Assembly (NCBI GenBank): GCA_001818355.1
Contig: MHKJ01000060.1
Coordinates: 15,220-25,637 of the forward strand
Length of the DNA: 10,418 nucleotides
Direction of reading: 5' to 3'
Origin: Candidatus Kerfeldbacteria bacterium RIFOXYC2_FULL_38_9
Lineage (GTDB): Bacteria; Patescibacteriota; Patescibacteriia; UBA9570; XYC2-FULL-38-9
In this document: positions 1-7,738 of the stretch, piece after piece
How the letters are laid out: each line of letters opens with the position of its first letter
Numbering within the stretch: the first letter of the stretch is position 1
Position numbers and translations under genes: made by a program
Notes under the pieces: model-generated
Seen by the model: only the letters and a program-made list of their open reading frames with translations
Databases searched by the model: none
What the model was told of the DNA's origin: nothing

Positions 1-23
1 CATAAAAAATGTCAAAAATTTTG

Positions 24-139
24 CTAACTTTAGTTAAGTTATATGTGGATAATTTTTTTATTCTTAAAATAATTTACGAAATACTTTATTTATAAGCAAT
101 TATCTGTTATACTTGTTGTCATAAATATCGACAAAATCT
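24..139 (+). promoter_or_regulatory. Candidate promoter and operator region of the TrmB-family gene
   Basis: An extended -10 element (TG-T-TATACT, 105-113) lies 26 nt before the start codon, with only a weak -35 (TTTATT, 85-90). The expected transcription start is near 119-121, giving a leader of about 20 nt with no Shine-Dalgarno. An inverted repeat TTGTC-N9-GACAA (116-134) covers the predicted start of transcription, where a repressor could sit, so autoregulation by the TrmB-type protein is conceivable. A further short palindrome TAACT-TT-AGTTA is at 25-36. Such short palindromes are common in AT-rich DNA, so the operator role is a guess. Confidence 0.4.
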
Positions 140-889
140 ATGAACGAACAAATAATCACCGCTTTATCCGCTTATGGGCTTGATAATAAAGAAATTGCTA
201 TCTATTTAGCCTGTTTAGAATTAGGAAAAGCCAAAGTACAAACCATTGCGCAAAAATCAAAAATTAAACGCACTACAGTTTATTTAGTTACAGAGAATTT
301 AAAACGTAAGGGTATTTTGGCCGAGTTCAAAGAACGCTCAATAATAAATTATGTACCAATTGCCCCCGAGCGTTTGCTTTTACTTATTCGCGATAAAGAA
401 TTGCGTTTACGGCGTGCCTTGCCGGCTCTACAAGCACTCACTAAAGATACTGCGAATAAACCACAGGTACGTTTTTATGAAGGACTTGATGGTATTTTAG
501 CGGTTTGTGACGACACCCTATCAACACCAGATAGCGAAATTTTGTTTATCGGTTCACTTACAGATATTTACCGTCTAGTTACTCCGGTTTATGATGAAGA
601 ATATTATATTCCTACTAGAATAAGAAAAAATATTTTTTACCGTTCTCTATTAACACGCGATGTTCGTGCTTTGCAATTAGCAAAACGCGATCAAGAAGAA
701 AAGCGTGAAACTAAATTTTTACCAAAAGGCATCAACTTTACGCCCACGCAAATGATTTACCAAGACAAAATTGCTTATCTTTCTCCTAATAAAGAAATGA
801 TTGCTATAATTTTGGAAAGCAAAGAAATTGCGCAAATGGAACGCCAAAAATTTGAACTGCTTTGGAATAACGCAGACAAAAATATATAA
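140..889 (+). CDS. TrmB-family winged-helix transcriptional regulator
   Basis: This 249-residue protein is a likely cytoplasmic DNA-binding regulator. Residues about 1-73 form a TrmB-type winged helix: helices around LDNKEIAIYLACLELG, a recognition helix near 42-56 (IKRTTVYLVTENL), then a wing with KRKGIL and YVPIAPERL. A short Arg/Leu-rich helix (about 84-100) resembles the coiled-coil linker. From about 109 the RFYEGLDGI motif opens the C-terminal effector region found in many TrmB-like proteins, which in characterised archaeal members senses sugars. The ligand here is unknown. The start is ATG with no Shine-Dalgarno. The gene is single and converges on the ATPase gene with 1 nt between the stop codons and no visible terminator, so the transcripts may overlap. 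The family is certain enough from the N-terminus; targets cannot be told. Confidence 0.85.
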   Translation: MNEQIITALSAYGLDNKEIAIYLACLELGKAKVQTIAQKSKIKRTTVYLVTENLKRKGILAEFKERSIINYVPIAPERLLLLIRDKELRLRRALPALQALTKDTANKPQVRFYEGLDGILAVCDDTLSTPDSEILFIGSLTDIYRLVTPVYDEEYYIPTRIRKNIFYRSLLTRDVRALQLAKRDQEEKRETKFLPKGINFTPTQMIYQDKIAYLSPNKEMIAIILESKEIAQMERQKFELLWNNADKNI

Positions 890-890
890 A

Positions 891-2048
891 TTATAAACCA
901 ATAGTTTTTATTGCTTCTTGCCAAGGACAAACTAACACATTATCTATTTTCCTTTTGCGTGGTTCGCGGCAAATACAAATGCCTTCACTATTTTTTGTAT
1001 CTTGAACAATAGAACTTAAAGGATGTAATTCTTTATTTTGAATATACTCACCAGATTTTATTTCTACAAACAACAATGGTTTACCAGGACGCTCAATTAC
1101 CAGGTCTATTTCTAAATTTGGTGTAGCAAAATAGAAAAAATTATAATCTGCATTTTTGTAAGCATTTAAACGCATAATTTCTAAAATCACAAAATGCTCA
1201 AAAGCGCGACCGTATTCACTAGTGCCAGCAACAAGAGCAATGTTCAGTTCTTGCGCTAAGGCACGCTTCACTCCTGTATCAAATAAATAAAACTTGGGAT
1301 GAGTTTTTTGGCGCTTACGAATAGATCTGCTATAAGCAGGCAACAAAAAACCCAACAAAGTATCTTCCAATATTTCAAAATATGAGCGCACAGTATTAGC
1401 ATTTAAACCAATCTCTTGAGCAATATTTTGCAACACAAGAATGTTACCGTTTTCTTTTCCAACTATTGGTAAAAAACGCCTAAAGCCCTGTAAATTTCGT
1501 ACCAAACCCTCATGTTGTATTTCTTCTTTTAAATAGATATTAGCATAAGTACGTAAAAATTGATTTTTATCTTCATTGCTATTCAAAGAAAAAAGTTTTG
1601 GCAATGTACCAAAAGCTAGCGCGTCATCAAGATTAAAAGAATCCTGCAACTCTTGATGTGTTAAAGGAGATAAAGAATAACTAAAAGCACGTCCAGCTAA
1701 AAGATTAGCCTGGCCACGCTTAAGTTTGCGCGCGCTCGAACCAGTTAATGCAAAATGGTAATTTTTTTTCATCTCAATATGACGGTGCACCTCGTCAAGT
1801 AATTGTGGAATTTTTTGTACTTCATCAATAAAAACCCATTTTGTTGTTTTAGGCAGAGCAGCTAACACCTCACTAAATTCTTGTGGTCTAGTTAAAAAAC
1901 GAGATTCTGTATCAAAATCTAACAAATCTATTGAATAAGTTGCGTCTTTAGGCAAATAAGACTTTAAAATAGTAGTTTTACCAGTACCTCTGGGACCAAA
2001 AAGAAAAAAAGAGTTGTTTTGTGGTGGTTTAAATAGTCTAGTTATCAT
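891..2048 (-). CDS. AAA ATPase / DUF4143 protein with PD-(D/E)XK-like C-terminus
   Basis: This 385-residue protein belongs to the widespread family annotated as predicted AAA ATPase fused to DUF4143 (COG1373-like). Visible motifs are Walker A GPRGTGKT (18-25), Walker B WVFIDEVQ (71-78), and a sensor-like segment LTGSSARK (101-108) followed by the conserved LAGRAFSYSLSPLT stretch (117-130). A helix-turn-helix-like segment lies around 208-235 (IAQEIGLNANTVRSYFEIL). The C-terminus carries E284, D315 (EIDLV) and E329-x-K331 (VEIKSG), the residue pattern of a PD-(D/E)XK nuclease core. The family's biological role is poorly known; proposals include mobile-element, stress or defence functions, and nothing here decides between them. 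Length is usual and all motifs are intact, so it is probably active. It is monocistronic, convergent with the TrmB-type gene and downstream of the valS 3' end. Confidence 0.88.
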   Translation of the reverse strand: MITRLFKPPQNNSFFLFGPRGTGKTTILKSYLPKDATYSIDLLDFDTESRFLTRPQEFSEVLAALPKTTKWVFIDEVQKIPQLLDEVHRHIEMKKNYHFALTGSSARKLKRGQANLLAGRAFSYSLSPLTHQELQDSFNLDDALAFGTLPKLFSLNSNEDKNQFLRTYANIYLKEEIQHEGLVRNLQGFRRFLPIVGKENGNILVLQNIAQEIGLNANTVRSYFEILEDTLLGFLLPAYSRSIRKRQKTHPKFYLFDTGVKRALAQELNIALVAGTSEYGRAFEHFVILEIMRLNAYKNADYNFFYFATPNLEIDLVIERPGKPLLFVEIKSGEYIQNKELHPLSSIVQDTKNSEGICICREPRKRKIDNVLVCPWQEAIKTIGL

Positions 2049-2119
2049 AGGTAATATAATTATTCTAATTAGGAAACGACTGCCGTTTCAAGAGTATACT
2101 ATACAAATCGTCATGCAAA
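2049..2119 (-). promoter_or_regulatory. Candidate promoter of the ATPase gene with an inverted repeat at the start site
   Basis: Read on the minus strand, a -10 TATACT (2098-2093) lies 15 bp from a -35-like TTTGCA (2119-2114), with an overlapping alternative TATAGT (2103-2098). A perfect inverted repeat GAAACG-N5-CGTTTC (2073-2089) covers the predicted transcription start and would suit an operator or a 5'-leader hairpin. The start codon follows about 25 nt later without a Shine-Dalgarno. The -35 and its spacing are poor, so only the region, not the exact boxes, is supported. Confidence 0.35.
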
Positions 2120-2176
2120 ACATAATTACAGTATATAAAATGCATGTCTATTTGTCAATAAATAAACTAAAATCCT

Positions 2177-2196
2177 TTAAAATTAGCCAATTTTAA
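2177..2196 (-). terminator. Weak hairpin at the end of valS
   Basis: An 8-bp A/T-only stem with tetraloop (TTAAAATT-AGCC-AATTTTAA on the plus strand) overlaps the valS stop codon. On the minus strand it is followed by GGATTTTAG, not a clean U-run. It may help end or protect the HD-valS transcript, but the stem is weak. No better terminator is visible in the 144-bp gap 2049-2192. Confidence 0.25.
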
Positions 2197-4760
2197 TTCA
2201 GCTCTTCTAATTCTTGTTGTTTTGCGTTTCGTTTTTCTTCTGCTGTTGCTAATTTTTCACGTTCTTGTTTTACCACTTGCTCTGGAGCGTGCGCCACAAA
2301 CGATTCATTTTCTAGTTTTTTCTTGATGCTTGCAATATATTGTTCTAATTCCTGAATTTCTTTTTCTGCCTTCTGTTTTTCTGCGACAACATCAATCAGA
2401 TCACTTAAATCTACTGTAAATTCATACATGCTGTTTAACAGACGTTTTGTACCTTTCTGCTCACCTTGTTCAATGGTCACTCGTGCTAAACGTTCAATAA
2501 TCTGTTTGCCTTCAGCATTCATTTTCTTATTCCCTAGAACATAAATAGGAAATGTTTTTGAATAACTTATTTTGTACGTTGCGCGAAGGTCGCGTAATTG
2601 GATAATAATATTTTGTAATTGCTCAAATGCTTCCATTTCATCAGGATATTGATTTCTTCTATTGTATCTTGGCCAATCAGCAATCATCAGCATATCTCTA
2701 TGACCGAATTCATGCCATATCTGTTCAGTAACAAATGGGATAAATGGATGTGATAATTTTAAAACAGTTTCCAAAATTTCAAGGGTAAGCTGATGATTCG
2801 GTTGAAATTTACTTATTTCAATATACCAATCTGCAAAATCATGCCACAAAAACTCGTAAATTTTTTCTGCGGCTTGGGAAAAACGGTAATTTTCTAAATC
2901 GGTGGTCACTTCGGAAATTAAACGCGTGGTTTTGGAAGTGATCCATTTTTCGGCAAGAGTTTCATTTGGTAACAATTCGTCGTTAGTGGACATTGTATGT
3001 AACGCCCCTTCAGATAACACAAAACGGGCAACATTCCAAAGTTTGTTTACAAAATTACGATTGTTGGCAATTTTTTCTTCATATAATTTTAAATTCTGAC
3101 CGGGTTGAGTTCCTATAATCATGGAAAGCCTTAAGGCGTCGGTGCCATATTTTGGAATCATCTCTAGTGGATCTATTCCATTTCCTTTAGATTTTGACAT
3201 CTTTTTACCTTCGCGGTCAGTGATTAAACCGTGCAAATAGACAGTATGAAATGGTGATTTACCTGTCCTGTAACAACCAAGCATCACCATGCGTGTAACC
3301 CAGATAAGTAAAATATCCCATCCGGTTTCCAACACACTCGTGGGATAAAAATATTTAAAATCCTTTGTCGCTTTTGGTCCCCCGAGAATAGTATATGGCC
3401 ATTGACCGGAAGAAAACCAAGTATCAAAAGTGTCTTTTTCTTTACGTAAATTATTGCTTTGGCATTTTGCACAACTTTTAGGTTCGTTCATTTGCACCAT
3501 TATTTCATTACAATCGTTACAATACCATACCGGCATGCTGGGTCCCCACCAAATTTGACGGGAGATATTCCAATCTTTTTGTTCTTCCAGGCGCCTGAGA
3601 TACATTTTGGTAAAATCTTCTGGGATGATTTTTAAATCACGATTTTTAACAGCGGCAATAGCCAATTTGGCAAGCTTCGGAGTTTTAATAAACCATTGCT
3701 TGCTAATAAGTGGCTCAATTGGATTTTTACACCGCTCACAAATACTTAAAGGGCTCACATAGTCTTCTTCTTTTACCAACAGTCCCCTTTTTTTCAATTC
3801 TTTCACCACTTCTTTTCTTGCTTCTTGTACTTTCATACCAGAAAATCTACCTGTTTTTTCATTCATTGTTCCATCAAAATTGATGACCTGTTTGATTTCA
3901 CAATCATGATCACGACCAATCTCAAAATCAAGAGGATCGTGTGCCGGTGTTATCTTAACAACGCCGGTTCCAAATTCTGGATCAACCCTTTTGTCAGCAA
4001 TTACTTTAATAGTTGCCACACCTAGTACAGTTTCAATGTCAATTTTTTTATCAATATACTTTTGGTATCGTTGATCATCTGGATGAACAGCAACGGCGGT
4101 ATCACCAAATTTAGTTTCTGGTCGCACCGTGGAAAGTTGTAGGGGACCATACTGAATAGTATAAAATTTTGTTGGGGTATCTTTATGCAACACTTCAATA
4201 TCAGAAAGAGCAGTACCACAACGCACACACCAGTTGATTATGCGTTCTCCGCGATATGCTAGTCCGTCTTCATACATCTGTACAAATGTTTTTTGAACTT
4301 CTTCTACCATGTCTTCGTTTAAGGTAAAGCGCTCTCTGGTCCAATCACAAGAAGATCCCATTTTTCTGATCTGTCCAGTGATCGTGCTTTTATTGTTCAT
4401 ACAAAACTGAAAGCACTGTTTATAAAACTCCTCTCTTCCTAAATCATCCCTGGTTTTCCCATTTTTTTCGAGCTCACGTTCAAATACTACCTGGGTTTGA
4501 ATGCCGGCGTGATCAGTTCCTGGAATCCAAAGGGTTTCATGCCCCATCATTCTGTGCCAACGAATCATAATATCTTGATAAGCCAACATTGATGCGTGTC
4601 CAAGATGCAAACTACCATTGGCATTTGGTGGTGGTAGAGGTATGGTAAATCTTTCTTTTACAAGTTTTTTTGGATCACATTTTGGGGTAAAGTGTCCACT
4701 GTTTTCCCACTTTTTATAAATTTCGTCTTCGTATTGTTTGGGGTTGTATGCTTTTTCCAT
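2193..4760 (-). CDS. valS: Valine--tRNA ligase
   Basis: This class I aminoacyl-tRNA synthetase charges tRNA-Val with valine in the cytoplasm and is essential. The 855 residues contain PPPNANGSLHLGHA (43-56, HIGH-type motif HLGH at 52-55), WIPGTDHAGI (78-87), DWTRERFTL (139-147), an editing (CP1) domain with GDTAVAVHPDD (219-229), DTFDTWFSSGQWP (443-455), and KMSKS at 520-524. Cys pairs at 341/344 and 414/417 with 430/433 suggest zinc-binding knuckles. The C-terminus (about 785-855) is the ValRS-type coiled coil with the LENESFVAHAPEQVV signature. Two familiar motifs deviate: PPPNAN for the common PPPNVT, and WWGPSMPVW for the common WWGHRIP. It follows the HD gene by 5 nt with no Shine-Dalgarno, so the two are probably co-transcribed. 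No T-box leader is visible. It is slightly shorter than the E. coli enzyme but complete. Confidence 0.97.
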   Translation of the reverse strand: MEKAYNPKQYEDEIYKKWENSGHFTPKCDPKKLVKERFTIPLPPPNANGSLHLGHASMLAYQDIMIRWHRMMGHETLWIPGTDHAGIQTQVVFERELEKNGKTRDDLGREEFYKQCFQFCMNNKSTITGQIRKMGSSCDWTRERFTLNEDMVEEVQKTFVQMYEDGLAYRGERIINWCVRCGTALSDIEVLHKDTPTKFYTIQYGPLQLSTVRPETKFGDTAVAVHPDDQRYQKYIDKKIDIETVLGVATIKVIADKRVDPEFGTGVVKITPAHDPLDFEIGRDHDCEIKQVINFDGTMNEKTGRFSGMKVQEARKEVVKELKKRGLLVKEEDYVSPLSICERCKNPIEPLISKQWFIKTPKLAKLAIAAVKNRDLKIIPEDFTKMYLRRLEEQKDWNISRQIWWGPSMPVWYCNDCNEIMVQMNEPKSCAKCQSNNLRKEKDTFDTWFSSGQWPYTILGGPKATKDFKYFYPTSVLETGWDILLIWVTRMVMLGCYRTGKSPFHTVYLHGLITDREGKKMSKSKGNGIDPLEMIPKYGTDALRLSMIIGTQPGQNLKLYEEKIANNRNFVNKLWNVARFVLSEGALHTMSTNDELLPNETLAEKWITSKTTRLISEVTTDLENYRFSQAAEKIYEFLWHDFADWYIEISKFQPNHQLTLEILETVLKLSHPFIPFVTEQIWHEFGHRDMLMIADWPRYNRRNQYPDEMEAFEQLQNIIIQLRDLRATYKISYSKTFPIYVLGNKKMNAEGKQIIERLARVTIEQGEQKGTKRLLNSMYEFTVDLSDLIDVVAEKQKAEKEIQELEQYIASIKKKLENESFVAHAPEQVVKQEREKLATAEEKRNAKQQELEELN

Positions 4761-4765
4761 AAAAA

Positions 4766-5752
4766 TTATTCACGATTGATCTTAATATAATAACCCTTTT
4801 TAAAACGTTCCACTATCTCTTGATTTTTGGTTTTCAATTTTTCATCAACACTACTTAAACGCACTTTCTGTTGCGCTTTGTCCTTCTGCACCAAAATATA
4901 AGGATCAACCACGCGCGCTTTGGGCATAACATGATAATCAAAATCTTTAGCATTTTCTTCCACCACCACATGATCCATATCGTCTAAAAACCGTAAAATT
5001 TCTTGGTTGCCGGAGGCTTTCATTCTATCATACACTTCTTTGTCGGTCGTAAACAAATCATCAAAACTAATTACCCCATCTTCCAAAGCCGCTTTCATAG
5101 CCGCGGCTAAAAGATAATACAAAGCTGATTGCAAAGGATTGGCCCATAATTTTTCATTGGCGTTGCGAAAAGTTTGCGCAAACTGTACAGCATATTCTTT
5201 ATTTTTAAAAACAATGTCACCGTCAAAAATTGTCATATCTTCTAAAATTTTTCTAGCGTCCAAAAGATCAAGCTGTTTATCTGTCACACAGTCCCGAAAA
5301 AAATAATCCACCCGATCCGCACACAAATCAGGCAAATCCCGTTCGGCCAAATGAAAACTGGATTTTTTAAACAAATTCCAAACAGACAAATCGTGTTTTT
5401 TTAAAATCTGCGGAATATTGGATTCAAAAATTACTTTTTCCTGAAACTGTTCATGAAAAGTCTGCGAAGCATCTTCAAACACATTGTCCGCCACATGAGA
5501 AAAAGCCGTATGCGGAACATCATGCAAAAGCCCCGCTACCTGTTCTTCCAAAGAAGCATTCAACAAACGTAAAATATAATAAACACCAACGCTGTGTTCA
5601 AAACGAGTGGTGGTCAGGTGGGGAAAACGGTAAAAAGAAGCGCCGTATTGATTGATTTTTTTCAAGCGTTGCATGGGCTCGCTTTTAATGAGCTCGATGA
5701 TGACCGCGTCGTTAATTTTAAACTGCCCGTAAATTTTATCTTGATATTGCAT
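4766..5752 (-). CDS. HD-domain phosphohydrolase (COG1078/SAMHD1-like)
   Basis: This 328-residue cytoplasmic protein has the HD metal-dependent phosphohydrolase fold. The metal ligands can be followed: H53 in TRFEHSVG, H77-D78 in AGLLHDVPHTAFSH (73-86), and D146 in CADRVDYFFRD. H81, H86 and H100-E101 complete the active-site pattern of the COG1078 branch, which includes dNTP triphosphohydrolase-like enzymes. The variant HDVPHTAFSH replaces the usual HDxGHxPFSH, and the protein is shorter than typical members (about 400-450), so substrate is open: dNTP, another nucleotide or a phosphoester. It is first gene of a probable two-gene unit with valS (5-nt gap), a neighbour link that may be only positional. 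The start is ATG without a Shine-Dalgarno, directly downstream of the shared divergent promoter region. Confidence 0.85.
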   Translation of the reverse strand: MQYQDKIYGQFKINDAVIIELIKSEPMQRLKKINQYGASFYRFPHLTTTRFEHSVGVYYILRLLNASLEEQVAGLLHDVPHTAFSHVADNVFEDASQTFHEQFQEKVIFESNIPQILKKHDLSVWNLFKKSSFHLAERDLPDLCADRVDYFFRDCVTDKQLDLLDARKILEDMTIFDGDIVFKNKEYAVQFAQTFRNANEKLWANPLQSALYYLLAAAMKAALEDGVISFDDLFTTDKEVYDRMKASGNQEILRFLDDMDHVVVEENAKDFDYHVMPKARVVDPYILVQKDKAQQKVRLSSVDEKLKTKNQEIVERFKKGYYIKINRE

Positions 5753-5765
5753 AGAATATTTTTAG

Positions 5766-5825
5766 GTTATATGTTCTTAGGAAAAAGTCAATTGACGATG
5801 TTTAGAAGTTGGTATATTCTATAAT
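5766..5825. promoter_or_regulatory. Divergent promoter region between the HD-valS and DsbA-like genes
   Basis: A perfect 10-bp palindrome GTCAATTGAC (5787-5796) supplies a TTGAC -35 core to both strands. Rightward, TTGACG (5792-5797) is 15 bp from TATATT (5813-5818), and a perfect TATAAT lies at 5820-5825. Leftward, TTGACT (5791-5786) is 14 bp from TATAAC (5771-5766), which would leave a leader of only a few nt before the HD start codon. Spacings are shorter than the ideal 17 bp. The 103-bp intergenic region must drive both genes, so promoters are expected here; the exact boxes are uncertain. Confidence 0.45.
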
Positions 5826-5855
5826 AGCATTTAACTAATTATTCATTTTTTATTT

Positions 5856-6641
5856 ATGGATGAACATAATTTGAAAAATCAAAAACCAGAAGGGGTTTTT
5901 AAAGCCATGCCTCCAAAATTCGCTTTCTGGGCGGGTTTTGTCAGTGCGATTGCCATTTCCGCTATTATCGGATTGGCTGTCGTTTTATTTATGGTTTATG
6001 GAAATGCTAACAACAGCACAACTCCAACCAATACTAACACTAATTCGGCGGCTAACACCAACACCAATAAAGAAGATGCCCCGGCTGTTCCTGAGGGCAC
6101 CATCGATCTTAACTCTTTAGCCAACGTTAAAGGAACAGGAGATGTAACCGTTATTACTTACTCGGACTTTGAATGTCCTTATTGCAAAAGATTTCATACT
6201 GCAATGACTGAGGCGATGAAAAAATATGAAGGCAAAGTAAAATGGGCTTATAAAAATTTTCCTTTAACCAGTATTCATGCTGATGCACAACCTGCCGCTG
6301 AAGCAGTAGAGTGTGCTACCGAACAAGGAAAATTTTGGGAAATGGCGGATAAATTATTCGGAGCTGACACTCTAAGCGCCGAGGCTTATCAAGCCATGGC
6401 AGATGAATTGGGTTTAAATCGCACCAATTTTGATGCTTGTGTTTCCAGCCATAAATACAAAGATAATATTACCAAAGATACTACTGAAGGACAAAAATAC
6501 GGCGCTACCGGAACTCCTTACAGTTTAGTATTGGATAAAGACGGAAAAATTGTAGATGTGATTGCCGGCGCTTATCCTTTGGATAATACCACCGACCCTA
6601 CTATTTCTATTTCTTACATCCTAGAACAACAACTGAAATAA
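5856..6641 (+). CDS. Membrane-anchored DsbA-like thioredoxin-fold disulfide oxidoreductase
   Basis: This 261-residue protein likely forms or isomerises disulfide bonds in exported proteins on the outer face of the membrane. A short cytosolic tail (1-22) is followed by one hydrophobic segment (about 23-48) acting as uncleaved anchor, then a low-complexity Thr/Asn/Ser linker (50-72, encoded by repetitive ACC/AAC/AAT codons), then the thioredoxin fold (about 78-261). The active site is CPYC at 107-110 in YSDFECPYCKRFH, with the cis-Pro loop GTP at 219-221. C153 and C195 may form a second structural disulfide, as in related Thioredoxin_4/BdbD-type proteins. The gene is monocistronic, starts with ATG without Shine-Dalgarno, and ends at a strong terminator. 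A redox partner of the DsbB/VKOR type is not in the window. Confidence 0.92.
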   Translation: MDEHNLKNQKPEGVFKAMPPKFAFWAGFVSAIAISAIIGLAVVLFMVYGNANNSTTPTNTNTNSAANTNTNKEDAPAVPEGTIDLNSLANVKGTGDVTVITYSDFECPYCKRFHTAMTEAMKKYEGKVKWAYKNFPLTSIHADAQPAAEAVECATEQGKFWEMADKLFGADTLSAEAYQAMADELGLNRTNFDACVSSHKYKDNITKDTTEGQKYGATGTPYSLVLDKDGKIVDVIAGAYPLDNTTDPTISISYILEQQLK

Positions 6642-6655
6642 GTTAATCAAATCCC

Positions 6656-6692
6656 AAAAGACAGAGGCGCTAAACAGCCTCTGTCTTTTTTT
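6656..6692 (+). terminator. Strong rho-independent terminator after the DsbA-like gene
   Basis: A perfect 13-bp stem (AAAAGACAGAGGC 6656-6668 with GCCTCTGTCTTTT 6677-6689) encloses an 8-nt loop and runs into seven T (6686-6692), 14 nt after the stop codon. On the minus strand the same stem is followed by only four T, so it may also end the tsaD transcript, whose stop codon is at 6701. Confidence 0.93.
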
Positions 6693-6700
6693 AACTAAAA

Positions 6701-7720
6701 TTAGTTTGCTATTTTTAAACGCGGATCAACTTTAATATTTTCCCAATTATCAAAATCTTTTTTTAAGGCGCGCACAGCGGCCGCTACCGCAATCATGGCG
6801 CCGTTATCGGTAAAAAGTCCGGGCGAAGGAATAATCAACTGAGTTTGCGGTAAAGTCTCTTGCAAAACCATTTTTAATCTTAACTGCAAGGCTTTATTGG
6901 CGGAAACTCCACCCCCTAAAATAACGGTCTGAGCGTGATGTAATTTGGCGGCTTGCCAAGTTTTACTAACCAATACTTCAATAACGCTTTCCTGAAAGCT
7001 GGCCGCCACATCTGCTCGGTCTTGAAAGCTTAAGGGTTGATGATCACGGATGTGATAAAGCACTGAAGTTTTCAGTCCGGCAAAAGAAAAATTAAAATCA
7101 TCAGAATTCAGCATGGGTTTGGGAAAATTATATTGCAAACGATCGCCTTGTTCCGCTAACAAAGAAATGGCTGGACCACCCGGATAAGGCAAATCCAACA
7201 TACGCGCCACCTTATCAAAAGCCTCGCCGGCGGCATCATCTTTGGTGGTGCCGATTAAATGAAAATTTTGAAAGTCGTGCATACCCACCAACATCGTATG
7301 ACCGCCACTTGCCAGTAATGCCACAGCTGGAAATTTTAGATGAGGATGTTCTATAAAAGTAGAAGCAATATGCGCTTCCATGTGATTAACCGCCACCATT
7401 GGCAAATTTAACATAACGGCCACGGTTTTAGCCGCTTCCACTCCCACCAACAAACACGCAACCAAACCCGGACCGTAAGTTACGGCCACGCAATCCAAAT
7501 CAGTCTTGGTGAGTCCTGCCGTAGACAAAGCTTCGTCCAGTGCCGGCATAATCGCTTGCGCGTGATGACGAGCGGCAACCTCAGGCACCACCCCTTTGGT
7601 TTTGGTGTGATCTTGCGATTTGATAATATTGGCTAAAATTTTAAAGCTGCCGTCTGTCTGAGCGGAAACTATGGCCACACCAGTATCATCACAAGATGTT
7701 TCTATGCCCAAAATATTCAT
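6701..7720 (-). CDS. tsaD: tRNA N6-adenosine threonylcarbamoyltransferase TsaD
   Basis: TsaD transfers the threonylcarbamoyl group from threonylcarbamoyl-AMP to A37 of ANN-decoding tRNAs, working with TsaB/TsaE and the TsaC product; it is essential in most bacteria. The 339 residues show ILGIETSCDDTG (3-14), HMEAH (113-117, metal ligands H113 and H117), LLASGGHT (135-142), AGEAFDKVARML (164-175), the PGGP nucleotide loop (180-183), FSFAGLKTS (211-219), GGGVSANKAL (269-278) and FTDNGAMIA (303-311, metal ligand D305). I chose the ATG at 7720 over an in-frame TTG five codons upstream (7735), because the family begins directly at this strand and TTG is a poor start. It follows the DUF218 gene by 18 nt, so it is probably second in an operon. 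It is full length, with no Shine-Dalgarno. Confidence 0.97.
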   Translation of the reverse strand: MNILGIETSCDDTGVAIVSAQTDGSFKILANIIKSQDHTKTKGVVPEVAARHHAQAIMPALDEALSTAGLTKTDLDCVAVTYGPGLVACLLVGVEAAKTVAVMLNLPMVAVNHMEAHIASTFIEHPHLKFPAVALLASGGHTMLVGMHDFQNFHLIGTTKDDAAGEAFDKVARMLDLPYPGGPAISLLAEQGDRLQYNFPKPMLNSDDFNFSFAGLKTSVLYHIRDHQPLSFQDRADVAASFQESVIEVLVSKTWQAAKLHHAQTVILGGGVSANKALQLRLKMVLQETLPQTQLIIPSPGLFTDNGAMIAVAAAVRALKKDFDNWENIKVDPRLKIAN

Positions 7721-7738
7721 AAAAATACCAAACAAAAA

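Noticed and set aside
2014..2196. Plus-strand 60-codon frame over the ATPase 5' end and valS 3' flank
   Set aside because: It overlaps a real gene start and its promoter, has low-complexity AT-rich composition and no homology I can recognise.
6009..6072. Repetitive ACC/AAC/AAT codons as a tandem repeat or CRISPR-like element
   Set aside because: It is the coding sequence of the Thr/Asn linker between membrane anchor and thioredoxin fold; there is no regular unit or spacer.
7718..7735. Upstream TTG start extending TsaD by five residues
   Set aside because: The ATG at 7720 begins right at the conserved first strand as in other TsaD proteins, while the added residues (via TTG) have no counterpart and no ribosome-binding site.
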